From assembly GCF_027920545.1 (NCBI RefSeq), contig NZ_CP115859.1, positions 806,001 to 870,000 of the forward strand: DNA of 64,000 bases. The letters are read 5' to 3'. Shown piece by piece: positions 26,893-35,256 of this stretch (the stretch's first letter is position 1; every line of letters begins with the position of its first letter). Source of the DNA: Chryseobacterium camelliae (GTDB taxonomy: Bacteria; Bacteroidota; Bacteroidia; Flavobacteriales; Weeksellaceae). The position numbers and the translations under genes are program-made. The notes beneath the pieces were generated by a model that saw nothing but the letters and a program-made list of their open reading frames with translations, was not told the DNA's origin and ran no database searches.

Positions 26893-27789
26893 ATGAAATA
26901 TAATTGTAGTACGGACTTTAAAATAGCTACAATGTCCGATATCAAAAAAAAAATAGGGATTAATAAAAATATCATTTCTAAAAAAATAAATTCTAAAGAA
27001 TTACATTGTTTAGACTATCCCACCAAACAAGATTTTTTATCGATCTTAGTATTTGAAAACGGATCCGGAACCCATATTATTGATAATACTGAGTTTCCCA
27101 TACACAAAAAACAAACCCACGTTCTGTTCCCCAGTCAGAGCCACTATATAACTATTGAAAATCATTCTGTTATTCATCAGTTATTTATTAGTAAAGAGCT
27201 CTACCATGAATTTAAAATTTTTTTACAATTTCCTGAAGCAGTTTATAAGAAGTATCCCGTGGTTCCGATTCAGTCAGAGGAATTTGATATGATGATACGC
27301 CAATTCAAAGATATTGAAGAGGTAAGAAACCATCCTTTTATAATGGATGATACTATTGCATATCTTAAAACAAAAATCATCATTCAAATCATTAGTAATG
27401 AAATAGAACATTTATTTGATGAACTTGGAAATCATCATGTTCCGCCTATCCTGTTTCAGTTTATTCTTTTAACAAAAAAATACTGTAAAACTGAAAAAAC
27501 AGTTAAATACTATGCTGACAATTTAGGACTAACCTCAAATCACTTAAATGTATTGTGTAAAAAATATTTTGATAAAACAGCAAAGGACTGTATCCAAAGA
27601 GAAATTATAAAAGAAATACAAAGACAGATTGTTGATCCTCAAAATTCACTGCTGGGTATTGCGCTTAATTGTGGATTTCAATGTTATACCGCATTTTCAA
27701 AATGTATAAAAAAACACTTAGGAATACCGCCCACCGAACTCAGGAAAAAGCTACTGCATGAAAAAATAAACCAGCAGACCTTTAAATAG
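26893..27789 (+). CDS. AraC family regulator, island copy A2'
   Basis: 298 residues, paralogue of 18696. The sensor contains DFLSILVFENGSGTHIIDNT and EFPIHKKQTHVLFPSQSHY; the HTH part contains YYADNLGLTSNHLNVLCKKY and CGFQCYTAFSKCIKKHLG. It is second in the duplicated pair and is followed directly by a start-less gene remnant instead of the 148-residue gene that follows copy A2. Its C-terminus is extended by about 10 residues relative to A2. Confidence 0.86.
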   Translation: MKYNCSTDFKIATMSDIKKKIGINKNIISKKINSKELHCLDYPTKQDFLSILVFENGSGTHIIDNTEFPIHKKQTHVLFPSQSHYITIENHSVIHQLFISKELYHEFKIFLQFPEAVYKKYPVVPIQSEEFDMMIRQFKDIEEVRNHPFIMDDTIAYLKTKIIIQIISNEIEHLFDELGNHHVPPILFQFILLTKKYCKTEKTVKYYADNLGLTSNHLNVLCKKYFDKTAKDCIQREIIKEIQRQIVDPQNSLLGIALNCGFQCYTAFSKCIKKHLGIPPTELRKKLLHEKINQQTFK

Positions 27790-28034
27790 CTCCTAATCTA
27801 AAGTTATCTCCCGAAGCAGGAGTAATCGTCAAAGCACCTCACGCTAGTTTTCTTCGAAAGTCTGTTTACAGTCTGTCAACAGCAGGTTCTGGAGCTACTT
27901 TCATAGAAGGAAAAAGAATTGCAGTCTGGGACAATACCGCATGGCAGACTTTCAGTAACCTGGCAGAAGTGAAGCTTTTAAAAAAGCCACTCCATTACCT
28001 TAACTTAGTGGGGAACGTCCTTTTCTATTTTTAA
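27786..28034 (+). pseudogene. start-less gene remnant after AraC copy A2'
   Basis: A stop-free frame of about 82 codons without any start codon. It reads coding-like protein: LSPEAGVIVKAPHASFLRKS, VYSLSTAGSGATFIEGKRIA, VWDNTAWQTFSNLAE. The style (short beta strands, W-x-T-F) recalls the small surface modules at 15843. GC content is higher than in the flanking AraC genes. Most likely the 3' end of a deleted gene. Confidence 0.55.
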
Positions 28035-28039
28035 CATCC

Positions 28040-29035
28040 TTACTTAGCATATTCAAGATCATAATATTTCATTCCATTTTCCCCTATGAAAACCTGTGCG
28101 CTTTTATGTAGCGCCGGGTTTTCTACAACAACTGAAAAGACTTCAAATTCTTTTCCATTATCCAAAACGCTGGTAGAATATCTAAAATTTGAAAATTCAT
28201 TTTTAATGGAGTTCCCCGAGCTGATCATATAATAATAAGCAATGGATCCAGTACTCGTACTTGGTTCTGGATTATATGCTATATAATTTGGCATCAACGC
28301 AAGATATGAGTATTGTTTGGGCTCAAAAACAATTTTTCCTTCATGAGTAATGATTCCTTTGTTACCTCCTGTCTGCATTATTTTAATATAATAACTCTTC
28401 TTTGAAGAAATCCAAACCGCGGACTGATAAGTAACCTCCTCGTCATTCAGCAAAAATGTTTCTGTTTTTGGTAAAAAAATTCCTTCATTTTTTCTTTTTC
28501 CTTCCGCAAAGGATTCAATCTTAAAATAAGTATTATTGGCAGAAAATACATTGAGTACTGCATCTTTATATTTATTTCCAAATTTTTCTTTAAACATTTT
28601 TATCACTTCCTCTCTGCTGTATCCAAGCTGTTGTGGATATTCGGCTGGATATATCGGGTATACAAGCCCATCTTCCTTGCCAGAAGTGGTTAACTGCTGC
28701 CTTGTTACCTCTTTATATTTTTTATCATAGTAGATCAGTTCATTCCCTTCTTTTGCAATTACATAATCGCCGTTACTAAAGATGGGTTGATTGGCAGTGG
28801 GAGGAATAACCATCTGTAAATTTCCATCCATAAGTCCGAATTTTCCTTCTTTTTCAATGGAATATCCAGCCAATTTAGGATTAAAAAAGGAAATAGAATT
28901 ATATTGAGGTTCAACTTTTAACTTTCCATGAATATCACATAAACCAAATTTTCCATTCTTATTATATGGAATAAGCCCTTGCGCGTTGGCTGATGACAGT
29001 GCATTTATCAAAACAAAAAAAGCAATCAATCTCAT
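28040..29035 (-). CDS. WG-repeat containing secreted protein
   Basis: 331 residues from the ATG at 29035; the frame-open TTG at 29041 is rejected. The signal is MRLIAFFVLINALSSANAQ. Residues 20-90 carry WG-type repeats (GLIPYNKNGKFGLCDIHGKL, KEGKFGLMDGN), which form beta units of unknown role common in Bacteroidota. The remainder is a beta-rich extracellular domain. It lies convergent to the AraC A2' gene and its remnant. Function unknown. Confidence 0.75.
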   Translation of the reverse strand: MRLIAFFVLINALSSANAQGLIPYNKNGKFGLCDIHGKLKVEPQYNSISFFNPKLAGYSIEKEGKFGLMDGNLQMVIPPTANQPIFSNGDYVIAKEGNELIYYDKKYKEVTRQQLTTSGKEDGLVYPIYPAEYPQQLGYSREEVIKMFKEKFGNKYKDAVLNVFSANNTYFKIESFAEGKRKNEGIFLPKTETFLLNDEEVTYQSAVWISSKKSYYIKIMQTGGNKGIITHEGKIVFEPKQYSYLALMPNYIAYNPEPSTSTGSIAYYYMISSGNSIKNEFSNFRYSTSVLDNGKEFEVFSVVVENPALHKSAQVFIGENGMKYYDLEYAK

Positions 29036-29273
29036 GATCAAAATTTACCGTTAGATAGTATGAATATTAAAAAAGGTCGTGAACAGATATCTTTTTAACC
29101 GGCTAAACAAGGTATGCTAGAATATAAGCTTACAACAAGTTTATTCATTAAATTATAATTCGGAGTATAAAAATATAACATTTTTAAATTTTTTATTTTT
29201 AACGCGATGCATTTGTTATAATTTTAAAAACCATCTAAATAAAAAGTTTCTGTTTAATAATGAAGTTCACCAT

Positions 29274-29364
29274 TACATTTGTATTTGTAAAGAGTTTTCC
29301 TAGATAGCCAAGTAGCTGCCGTTAACTGTTTCTCTAAATTATATTGGTAGGCAGCTATAAGGCT
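29274..29364 (+). promoter_or_regulatory. promoter and structured 5' leader of the histone H1-like gene
   Basis: The -7 box is TACATTTG at 29274-29281. About 30 nt downstream, TAGCTGCC (29313-29320) pairs with GGCAGCTA (29350-29357). This is extended, across an internal loop, by AGCC (29306-29309) with GGCT (29361-29364). The hairpin precedes the ATG at 29407, so the mRNA would have a structured leader of about 115-120 nt. Confidence 0.5.
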
Positions 29365-29406
29365 GAAAAACAGCATTATTAAAATTGTATTATTACAAAT
29401 AAACAC

Positions 29407-29583
29407 ATGAAAGAAATTATCCGAAAAATTAATGAAGAATTTGAAATATTTATAACGGATTCAACTCTTCAGTTTCAAAAAGGTAATAAAGCAGCGGGAA
29501 GCAGAGCACGAAAAAGTGCAACAAAGTTAGGTAAACTATTTAAAGAATTCCGTAAGACCTCCGTAGAAGAAGCTAAAAAATAA
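29407..29583 (+). CDS. histone H1-like (Hc1-type) nucleoid protein
   Basis: 58 residues, too short for many gene finders. The sequence begins MKEIIRKINEEFEIF, has the family signature KGNKAAGSRARKSATKLGKL and ends FKEFRKTSVEEAKK. This matches the small Bacteroidota histone H1-like proteins thought to bind DNA. Residues 20-58 are very basic. The intact signature argues for a functional gene although it lies in the accessory island. A structured leader precedes it. Confidence 0.88.
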   Translation: MKEIIRKINEEFEIFITDSTLQFQKGNKAAGSRARKSATKLGKLFKEFRKTSVEEAKK

Positions 29584-29658
29584 ATTCAAATGGTAAAAAT
29601 TCTGCATAAAACCACAACCATTGCATTTACAGCGTCTCGTTAACTAAGTCTTATTTTT

Positions 29659-30510
29659 CTAAACGGCATTGTCTTTTTCAATATTTGATTTTCGATATTT
29701 TTGAGGATAAAATCCTGTTTTTTTATAAAAATAAGACACGAATGAAATACTGGATTCAAATCCTAATTTCGAAGCAACCTCTTTCACCGAATATTCCGAG
29801 CCCAAAAGAAATCTCTTAGCTTCTAAAACAACTCGTCTGTCAATAGTACTTTTGGCAGAAATTCCCAAATAACGCTTTGACAAAATATTTAAGTAATTAG
29901 GGCTTACTGCCAGCAAATTTGCATAATGAGCAACCGATTTACTCTCAATATAGTGTAAATCAATAAGATCAATGAATCTTCGAATTAGAAAATGAGAGTT
30001 GCCGTTTAATGATAACTCTATTTTTTTACCCAGCAGGTTGCTTATTTGTGTGATAAGAACCTGAACCCTCAAGTACACAATATTCCATTCAATTTCTTCT
30101 GTATCAAGTTCTTTTTTTAAAGCCTCAAACTCTTTGGAAATTCTTTCACAGTCATCAATCGAAATATCAATGACCGGAAAATGGTTGATATGCAAATACG
30201 AAAATTGAGTTTCTGTTACATATCTCTCTATAAACTCCTTTGATACAATCAGTTTATGTCCTCTTGCAGATGAATCTGTTTTCCAGGAATGAATCTGGCC
30301 GGGAAATGAAATATGAATCTGATGATCTTTCTCTTCAAATTCAACAAAATCAACAGAATGTATTCCATTACATTTTTCAAATAATATAAAGACATAAGAT
30401 TCCGGAGATCTAAAATTCTCCATCTCGCTGGCTCCCGCAAGCGGTATGTAAACCACATGATCTTTAATTTTAGCCTCTGCCTCCAAATTTTTTTCAATGT
30501 AATTCGTCAT
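29659..30510 (-). CDS. AraC family regulator, island copy D2
   Basis: 283 residues, paralogue of 24839. The sensor contains SYVFILFEKCNGIHSVDFVE and QIHISFPGQIHSWK; the HTH part contains HYANLLAVSPNYLNILSKRY and FESSISFVSYFYKKTGFYPQ. It lies at the right end of the AraC array, convergent to the histone-like gene (76-bp gap). Ligand and targets unknown. Confidence 0.88.
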   Translation of the reverse strand: MTNYIEKNLEAEAKIKDHVVYIPLAGASEMENFRSPESYVFILFEKCNGIHSVDFVEFEEKDHQIHISFPGQIHSWKTDSSARGHKLIVSKEFIERYVTETQFSYLHINHFPVIDISIDDCERISKEFEALKKELDTEEIEWNIVYLRVQVLITQISNLLGKKIELSLNGNSHFLIRRFIDLIDLHYIESKSVAHYANLLAVSPNYLNILSKRYLGISAKSTIDRRVVLEAKRFLLGSEYSVKEVASKLGFESSISFVSYFYKKTGFYPQKYRKSNIEKDNAV

Positions 30511-30901
30511 CGTAAATATAAATTTCTCGCCAAGTAATAAAAAGGCACAATTAAATATTTTACTACCAAACCTATACCATAAATTTATAGAAACTGATAC
30601 AATTTGTCCCCAGAAATATCTACTTTAAATGCGTTTTTGACAATCATAAAAAGCTAAAAAAGGGGTCTTCATCTTATGTTTTTCCTCTTTTTATGACTAA
30701 ATCAATCAATAAAATATAAATTCTGAAAAATTAAAACATTTATAATCAATCAGAATCTCTGAATCTGCAATAAGTCTTTGTTAATTCAAATAGTAATATC
30801 AAAAAAAATACTATTTTTGTGGGAAATAGTAAATGTTGTCTAGTAGAAGATTTATTACTAATTTAGACATACCAATTTATGAAATATTAAAATTCACTCA
30901 A
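30511..30901. other. 391-bp divergent region at the right edge of the island
   Basis: AT-rich region between AraC copy D2 and the 30902 gene. It holds one -7 box, TATTTTTG at 30812-30819, 90 nt before the ATG at 30902. A frame-open extension from 30833 (MLSSRRFITN) is considered 5' leader. Nothing else was recognised. Confidence 0.4.
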
Positions 30902-31456
30902 ATGAAAAAAATAATTCTACTCCTTACTTGTACGTTCGGTATTTCAGTTTTTTCACAAATCAAAGTACTAAAAAACGAAACTTTAGTAGAGATTGGAAAA
31001 GATAACTCTGTTGGTTTATTTAAAAAAGACAATAAATTCACTATTAATTATCAGGATCTTAATACCAGTAATCTTAATACATTCCGATCATTTTCTTTTT
31101 TAGATGTAAATGGTGATGTACAAGGTTTATATAAATTAATTACTGATGGTTTTATAGATCAACCAACAGGTAATATCACCTTAGAATTGCCTAATGACAT
31201 TATTGAGCTTCATTATGAAAAAAACTATGGCCAGCCTACCGTTCAGTTTATTCAGTTTATCAACAAGAATAGAAAATATGTAGGAAAATCGCAGTTTTTA
31301 AATAAAAAACAAGTCGATAAGATTTTTGGAATCGGAACCAACAGATCTGCTTTATACAAACCAGTTGCAAAAGCGAATCTAACCCCTGTTAATCCGATGC
31401 CTACTCCGGAAACACCCAAACCGGCTACTACAAAAGGAAAGAAATCAAGAAAATAA
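30902..31456 (+). CDS. secreted protein of unknown function
   Basis: 184 residues from the ATG at 30902, chosen because it directly begins a signal peptide (MKKIILLLTCTFGISVFSQ); the longer frame adds 23 unrelated residues. The mature part is beta-rich (ETLVEIGKDNSVGLFKKDNK, TFRSFSFLDVNGDVQGLYK). The tail is proline- and lysine-rich (PTPETPKPATTKGKKSRK). Likely periplasmic or surface. An efficient terminator follows. Confidence 0.7.
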   Translation: MKKIILLLTCTFGISVFSQIKVLKNETLVEIGKDNSVGLFKKDNKFTINYQDLNTSNLNTFRSFSFLDVNGDVQGLYKLITDGFIDQPTGNITLELPNDIIELHYEKNYGQPTVQFIQFINKNRKYVGKSQFLNKKQVDKIFGIGTNRSALYKPVAKANLTPVNPMPTPETPKPATTKGKKSRK

Positions 31457-31470
31457 TCAATAATACTTAG

Positions 31471-31496
31471 CTCATTCTACCCGGATGAGTTTTTTA
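31471..31496 (+). terminator. intrinsic terminator of the 30902 gene
   Basis: The 7-bp stem CTCATTC/GGATGAG with loop TACCC is followed by a T6 tract. Confidence 0.8.
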
Positions 31497-31500
31497 TTTT

Positions 31501-31508
31501 TATTTTTG
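31501..31508 (+). promoter_or_regulatory. -7 box TATTTTTG of the ABC ATPase gene
   Basis: Lies 22 nt before the ATG at 31530, immediately after the upstream terminator. Confidence 0.5.
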
Positions 31509-31529
31509 TAAAAAAGATCTCATCAGATT

Positions 31530-32225
31530 ATGTCTCTTCAAATAACCAATTTAACAAAAAAGTTCGCAGAACAAACTGCACTCAACAATATTAACATTTC
31601 AATTGATCAAAATGAAATCATTGGTCTTCTGGGTCCGAACGGAGCCGGAAAATCTACCCTGATGAAATCCATTGTCGGTGCGCTTACCATTGATGAGGGC
31701 GAAATTATTTTCAACGGAAAAAATATTTCTGAGAACGAGATTGAGAGCAAGAAAAAAATTGGCTTTTTACCTGAAAATAACCCTTTATATCTCGAAATGT
31801 ATGTAAAGGAATACTTACAGTTTGTAGCCAATATCCATAAAATACCGACATCCAGAGTAGATGAAGTCATCGAACTGGTAGGAATCACTCCTGAAAAATC
31901 AAAGAAAATCGGGCAGCTTTCCAAAGGATATAAACAAAGAGTGGGTCTTGCACAGGCCATTATTCATCAACCCGATTTACTGATTCTGGATGAGCCGACA
32001 AATGGTCTTGATCCCAACCAGATCATCGAAATCAGAAATGTTGTAAAGGAAATCGGCCAGCAAAAAACGGTTCTACTTTCTACCCACATCATGCAGGAAG
32101 TTGAAGCCCTTTGTTCCCGTGTAATCCTTATCCATAAAGGAAATATTCTTCAGGATTGCCCTATTGAAGAATTTAAAGGCAAATTTGAAAGTCTGGAAGA
32201 GGCTTTTGCAAGCTATACCGCATAA
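31530..32225 (+). CDS. ABC transporter ATP-binding protein, GldA-like
   Basis: 231 residues with all ATPase motifs: Walker A GPNGAGKST (about 36-44), Q-loop region FLPENNPLYL, signature LSKGYKQR, Walker B LLILDEPTNG and the switch His in LLSTHI. The sequence pattern around YLPE/FLPENNPLYLEMYVKEYL and IGQLSKGYKQRVGLAQA resembles gliding-motility GldA. However, GldA is about 300 residues and no gldF/gldG permease is adjacent. It is therefore called only as a GldA-like export ATPase. A terminator follows directly. Confidence 0.85.
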   Translation: MSLQITNLTKKFAEQTALNNINISIDQNEIIGLLGPNGAGKSTLMKSIVGALTIDEGEIIFNGKNISENEIESKKKIGFLPENNPLYLEMYVKEYLQFVANIHKIPTSRVDEVIELVGITPEKSKKIGQLSKGYKQRVGLAQAIIHQPDLLILDEPTNGLDPNQIIEIRNVVKEIGQQKTVLLSTHIMQEVEALCSRVILIHKGNILQDCPIEEFKGKFESLEEAFASYTA

Positions 32226-32232
32226 AAATAAG

Positions 32233-32258
32233 AATGCTCCATAATTTGGAGCATTTTC
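32233..32258 (+). terminator. intrinsic terminator of the ABC ATPase gene
   Basis: The 8-bp stem AATGCTCC/GGAGCATT with a 7-nt loop is followed by TTTC. Confidence 0.8.
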
Positions 32259-32276
32259 ATTTTATTTATGATTAAT

Positions 32277-32377
32277 TTAAACGCAAAATTTTCGTTAAAG
32301 CTTTATCAAATCAACTTGTTGATTCTTCTTTGCCCACTTCATTCAAATTTTTAAAATAAAATCTTTGCGTTAAAAAA
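32277..32377. repeat. MITE-like dispersed repeat, copy 1
   Basis: About 100 bp bounded by inverted ends (AACGCAAAATTTT on the left; its counterpart ending CTTTGCGTT on the right). The centre carries AATCAACTTGTTGATT (32309-32324). Its reverse complement matches copy 2 at 35971-36137 across both ends and the core, including 19 of 23 bases beside the core. No coding capacity. Confidence 0.7.
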
Positions 32378-32477
32378 AATTAAGACTCATTATCCGTTTT
32401 TTCTTCGCCTTCCTGTACAGCAACTACTTCTACACTCTTCTTCTGAATCTGTTCCAAAAGCTATCATGAATTGGCTT

Positions 32478-32485
32478 TAAATTTG
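32478..32485 (+). promoter_or_regulatory. -7 box TAAATTTG of the 32518 gene
   Basis: Lies 33 nt before the ATG at 32518, leaving a leader of about 27 nt. Confidence 0.5.
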
Positions 32486-32517
32486 CTGCAACTAAACATC
32501 ACCAATAACCTCAAAAA

Positions 32518-32958
32518 ATGATTAAAAAACTTTTATTCGGAGTATTCTGTGTTACTCATTTCTCATGGGTTCCGGCAAATGATCTAAAGCAAAATCCAGA
32601 TTTAAAAAAAAATAACGGAACAGAATTTTTTCAGAATGTTCCGAAAACTGTCATCATCAAGACCAAAAAATTCAAAGTAAGAATCGACAAGCAACCCAAC
32701 GGAAATTATTTGTATCAATCCTGGGGAGCCAATACCAAAATTACCGCCAAACCAAGCATGATTATTGGTGAAGGTAATCTAATCCCGGACGGATCCGGAG
32801 GTAATTACTACTTTGAATTCAACAATAACGGAACAATTTATCAGGTTTGGAGAAATTACCTTACCGCTTCTGCTAAAAAAGCTCCCTATACATTAGTGGT
32901 CATTAACAATCAGGGCGAAACCATTGTAAAACAGGACGCTTACGTTGTAAAAAATTAG
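32518..32958 (+). CDS. conserved secreted protein of unknown function
   Basis: 146 residues with a signal sequence (MIKKLLFGVFCVTHFSWV). The mature part is a small beta domain with repeating aromatic pairs (KQPNGNYLYQSWG, SGGNYYFEFNNNGTIYQVW). Glycine-asparagine turns suggest a compact beta-barrel or lipocalin-like domain. The family was not recognised. It is convergent with the patatin gene, and the two share a hairpin. Confidence 0.6.
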   Translation: MIKKLLFGVFCVTHFSWVPANDLKQNPDLKKNNGTEFFQNVPKTVIIKTKKFKVRIDKQPNGNYLYQSWGANTKITAKPSMIIGEGNLIPDGSGGNYYFEFNNNGTIYQVWRNYLTASAKKAPYTLVVINNQGETIVKQDAYVVKN

Positions 32959-32965
32959 AAATAAA

Positions 32966-32998
32966 AACTCTCATTGTTAATAAAGTGAGAGTTTTTTA
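32966..32998. terminator. shared bidirectional terminator
   Basis: The 8-bp stem AACTCTCA/TGAGAGTT is flanked by A-run and T-run. The stop codon of the convergent patatin gene (32996-32998) lies in its T tract. Confidence 0.75.
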
Positions 32999-33796
32999 TG
33001 TTCCGGATTGTTTTATCTTCAGATAAAAATTGCTTTCATTAAAACTATCTTTTGCCGCATGATAACCAATATTGAAAATTTCTTCAAGACGGTCTTTTTT
33101 TCGTTCAAAAGTTCCAAAACTGGATAATTTCTGAGATAGGATCAACCAGTCACAGTAATCGAATTTCACCTTTTCAATCCTATAAGAAAGAAGATCATAG
33201 GAACGTGAAACAATGGCTTTAATCGACTTTAAATCATTGATATTGATATTATGTGGAGGAGATACAAAAACCCCGATCAGCTTATCACAGTCGTCACGAA
33301 TAATATCGGCAGGAAAATTATTGAGAACTCCCCCATCACAGAACATTTCTTCATTCAAAATATAGGGTGTGGTAATTCCCGGGATAGAACAGGAAGCAAT
33401 AATCGCATCGGTTACCAAAAAATCTTTGTCGAAAATCTTTTCGGTTCCGGAAACCAATTCTGTAGCGACGATACGAACTTCTTTATCCAGATCTCCTATT
33501 TTCATATCCTGAAAAATAGGCTTCAGATAATTGTTAAAAATAACTGAGGAAACCAATCCCGGCTGATTGAACGTAAAATGTTTCCAGTTAAAAAAATAAA
33601 CCGATTGAAAAAAATCAAGGATTTCTTCCGGCGTTTTTCCTACAGCATAAAGGCAACCCACAATAGAACCTGCACTACAGCAGGACAAAATATCTATATC
33701 AATATTTTTTTCGTGCAAAAATTTTAAAACCCCTGCATGAGCAATACCTTTGGTACCGCCTCCCGATAAAACGAGTCCTATTTTCTCAAAATTCAT
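32996..33796 (-). CDS. patatin-like phospholipase family protein
   Basis: 266 residues. The oxyanion motif GLVLSGGGTKGIAHAGVL is at the N-terminus, the nucleophile Ser is in CCSAGSIVG (about 40-48), and the catalytic Asp is in CDGGVLNNFP (about 155-164). The nucleophile elbow has Cys where the family consensus GxSxG has its first Gly. No signal peptide is visible, so it is probably a cytoplasmic or peripheral lipid acyl hydrolase. It is divergent from chrA. Confidence 0.88.
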   Translation of the reverse strand: MNFEKIGLVLSGGGTKGIAHAGVLKFLHEKNIDIDILSCCSAGSIVGCLYAVGKTPEEILDFFQSVYFFNWKHFTFNQPGLVSSVIFNNYLKPIFQDMKIGDLDKEVRIVATELVSGTEKIFDKDFLVTDAIIASCSIPGITTPYILNEEMFCDGGVLNNFPADIIRDDCDKLIGVFVSPPHNININDLKSIKAIVSRSYDLLSYRIEKVKFDYCDWLILSQKLSSFGTFERKKDRLEEIFNIGYHAAKDSFNESNFYLKIKQSGT

Positions 33797-34027
33797 AGAA
33801 TAAATGTAATGAAACAGCCTGAAATAATTAAGTTAATTTTTATAAATATGTTAATTTTAAAATTATTTTAACAAAAAAACTACCATTATCACGTTAGAAA
33901 CTCAATCAGAATTAAGTTTAAACCTCCTTCAAAAAATTATTATAAAAACCTAATAACAGTATTAAAACATATACTGTAGTTTTTTACTTTTACCCTATCA
34001 ATTATAGTACGTAAAATAATAACTGAA

Positions 34028-35161
34028 GTGAGCAACAATCAGAATTTAAAAGAACTCGCCAAATTATTTTTAAAGCTGGGAATCATTGGATTCGGAGGAC
34101 CGGCAGCCCATATTGCCATGATGCAGAAAGAAGTGGTAATCGAAAAGAAATGGCTTACAGATCAGGAATTTCTGGACCTTATCGGAGCCACCAATCTTAT
34201 TCCTGGTCCCAACAGTACTGAAATGGCCATTCATATAGGACGTAAAAAAGCAGGCTGGAAAGGACTTATTGTTGCCGGGCTTTGTTTTATATTTCCTTCT
34301 GTCATTATTACCGGAATTTTTGCAATCCTGTATAAAAAATACGGTCAGCTTCCCGAAGTATATCCTTTCATTTACGGAATAAAGCCAGCAATCATTGCCA
34401 TTATATTAGGCGCAGTCTTCCCATTGGCAAAGAAATCAGTAAAAACTTTCCGATTAGCTGTTATTGGTGGAATTGTTCTTATATGTTCTCTTTTAAAAAT
34501 CAGTGAAATAGGTTTGATGTTCGGAGCCGGGCTTATTACACTGATAATAGATTATCTGCAAAAAAACACTAATAAAAAACTCAACAATATAATTTTTGTT
34601 GGTCCGCTCCAGTTGTTAATGTCCGATGTGTCTTCCCTTCTCAATTTAAAATTGTTCTGGATTTTTCTAAAGATTGGAGCTATATTATACGGCAGCGGAT
34701 ATGTGTTGTTCGCTTTTCTGGATACAGAGCTTGTTTCCGGAGGGATCATTACACGTCAGGAACTTATAGATGCTATTGCTGTAGGTCAGTTTACACCAGG
34801 ACCCGTATTTTCTTCTGTTACATTTATCGGGTATCAGATTAATGGGTTTTCAGGGGCTATCGTATCAACCTTAGCCATATTCCTTCCTTCTTTTGTATTT
34901 GTTGCTTTATTGGGTCCTTTTGTTAATAAAATGAGAAATTCTTCCACTTTTTCCTCTTTTCTTAACGCTGTAAATGTAGCATCCATAGCAATAATCATAT
35001 CTGTATGTATAGCAATAGGGCTGGAAAGTATTACCGACTGGAAAACAACGTTTATTGCCTGTATAAGCATAATCATAGTTTTCGGATTTAATAAATTAAA
35101 CAGTGCTTTTATTGTTATTGGGGGATCGTTACTAGGTTATTTATTACATATTCTGATTTAA
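34028..35161 (+). CDS. chrA: chromate transporter (CHR family)
   Basis: 377 residues with about ten membrane segments and two homologous halves. Half one carries FGGPAAHIAMMQKE and NLIPGPNSTEMAIHIG; half two carries GSGYVLFAFLDTELV and AVGQFTPGPVFSSVTFIGYQ. FGGP and the (I/T)PGP motifs are hallmarks of the CHR superfamily, which moves chromate, and in some members sulfate, out of the cell. The start is GTG at 34028; no in-frame ATG is closer. Specificity for chromate is by family only. Confidence 0.9.
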   Translation: MSNNQNLKELAKLFLKLGIIGFGGPAAHIAMMQKEVVIEKKWLTDQEFLDLIGATNLIPGPNSTEMAIHIGRKKAGWKGLIVAGLCFIFPSVIITGIFAILYKKYGQLPEVYPFIYGIKPAIIAIILGAVFPLAKKSVKTFRLAVIGGIVLICSLLKISEIGLMFGAGLITLIIDYLQKNTNKKLNNIIFVGPLQLLMSDVSSLLNLKLFWIFLKIGAILYGSGYVLFAFLDTELVSGGIITRQELIDAIAVGQFTPGPVFSSVTFIGYQINGFSGAIVSTLAIFLPSFVFVALLGPFVNKMRNSSTFSSFLNAVNVASIAIIISVCIAIGLESITDWKTTFIACISIIIVFGFNKLNSAFIVIGGSLLGYLLHILI

Positions 35162-35210
35162 AAATACAATAACGAATAAATTGTATTTACTATCCATTAT
35201 TTTTCATAAA

Positions 35211-35236
35211 AAAACCACAGAAAATTCTGTGGTTTT
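35211..35236. terminator. bidirectional terminator between chrA and the PH-domain gene
   Basis: The 10-bp stem AAAACCACAG/CTGTGGTTTT with loop AAAATT has its own A- and T-runs at the ends. The same stem sequence recurs after lpdA. Confidence 0.8.
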
Positions 35237-35256
35237 CAATATGTAAAGCTTGACTC

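Noticed and set aside
31530..32225. Assignment as gldA
   Set aside because: The sequence is GldA-like but 231 rather than about 300 residues, and no gldF/gldG lies nearby.
32393..32470. Short minus-strand frame reading QKKSVEVVAVQEGEEKTDNE before a stop
   Set aside because: It looks like a protein tail, but only about 26 codons follow an in-frame stop, so a gene remnant cannot be distinguished from chance.
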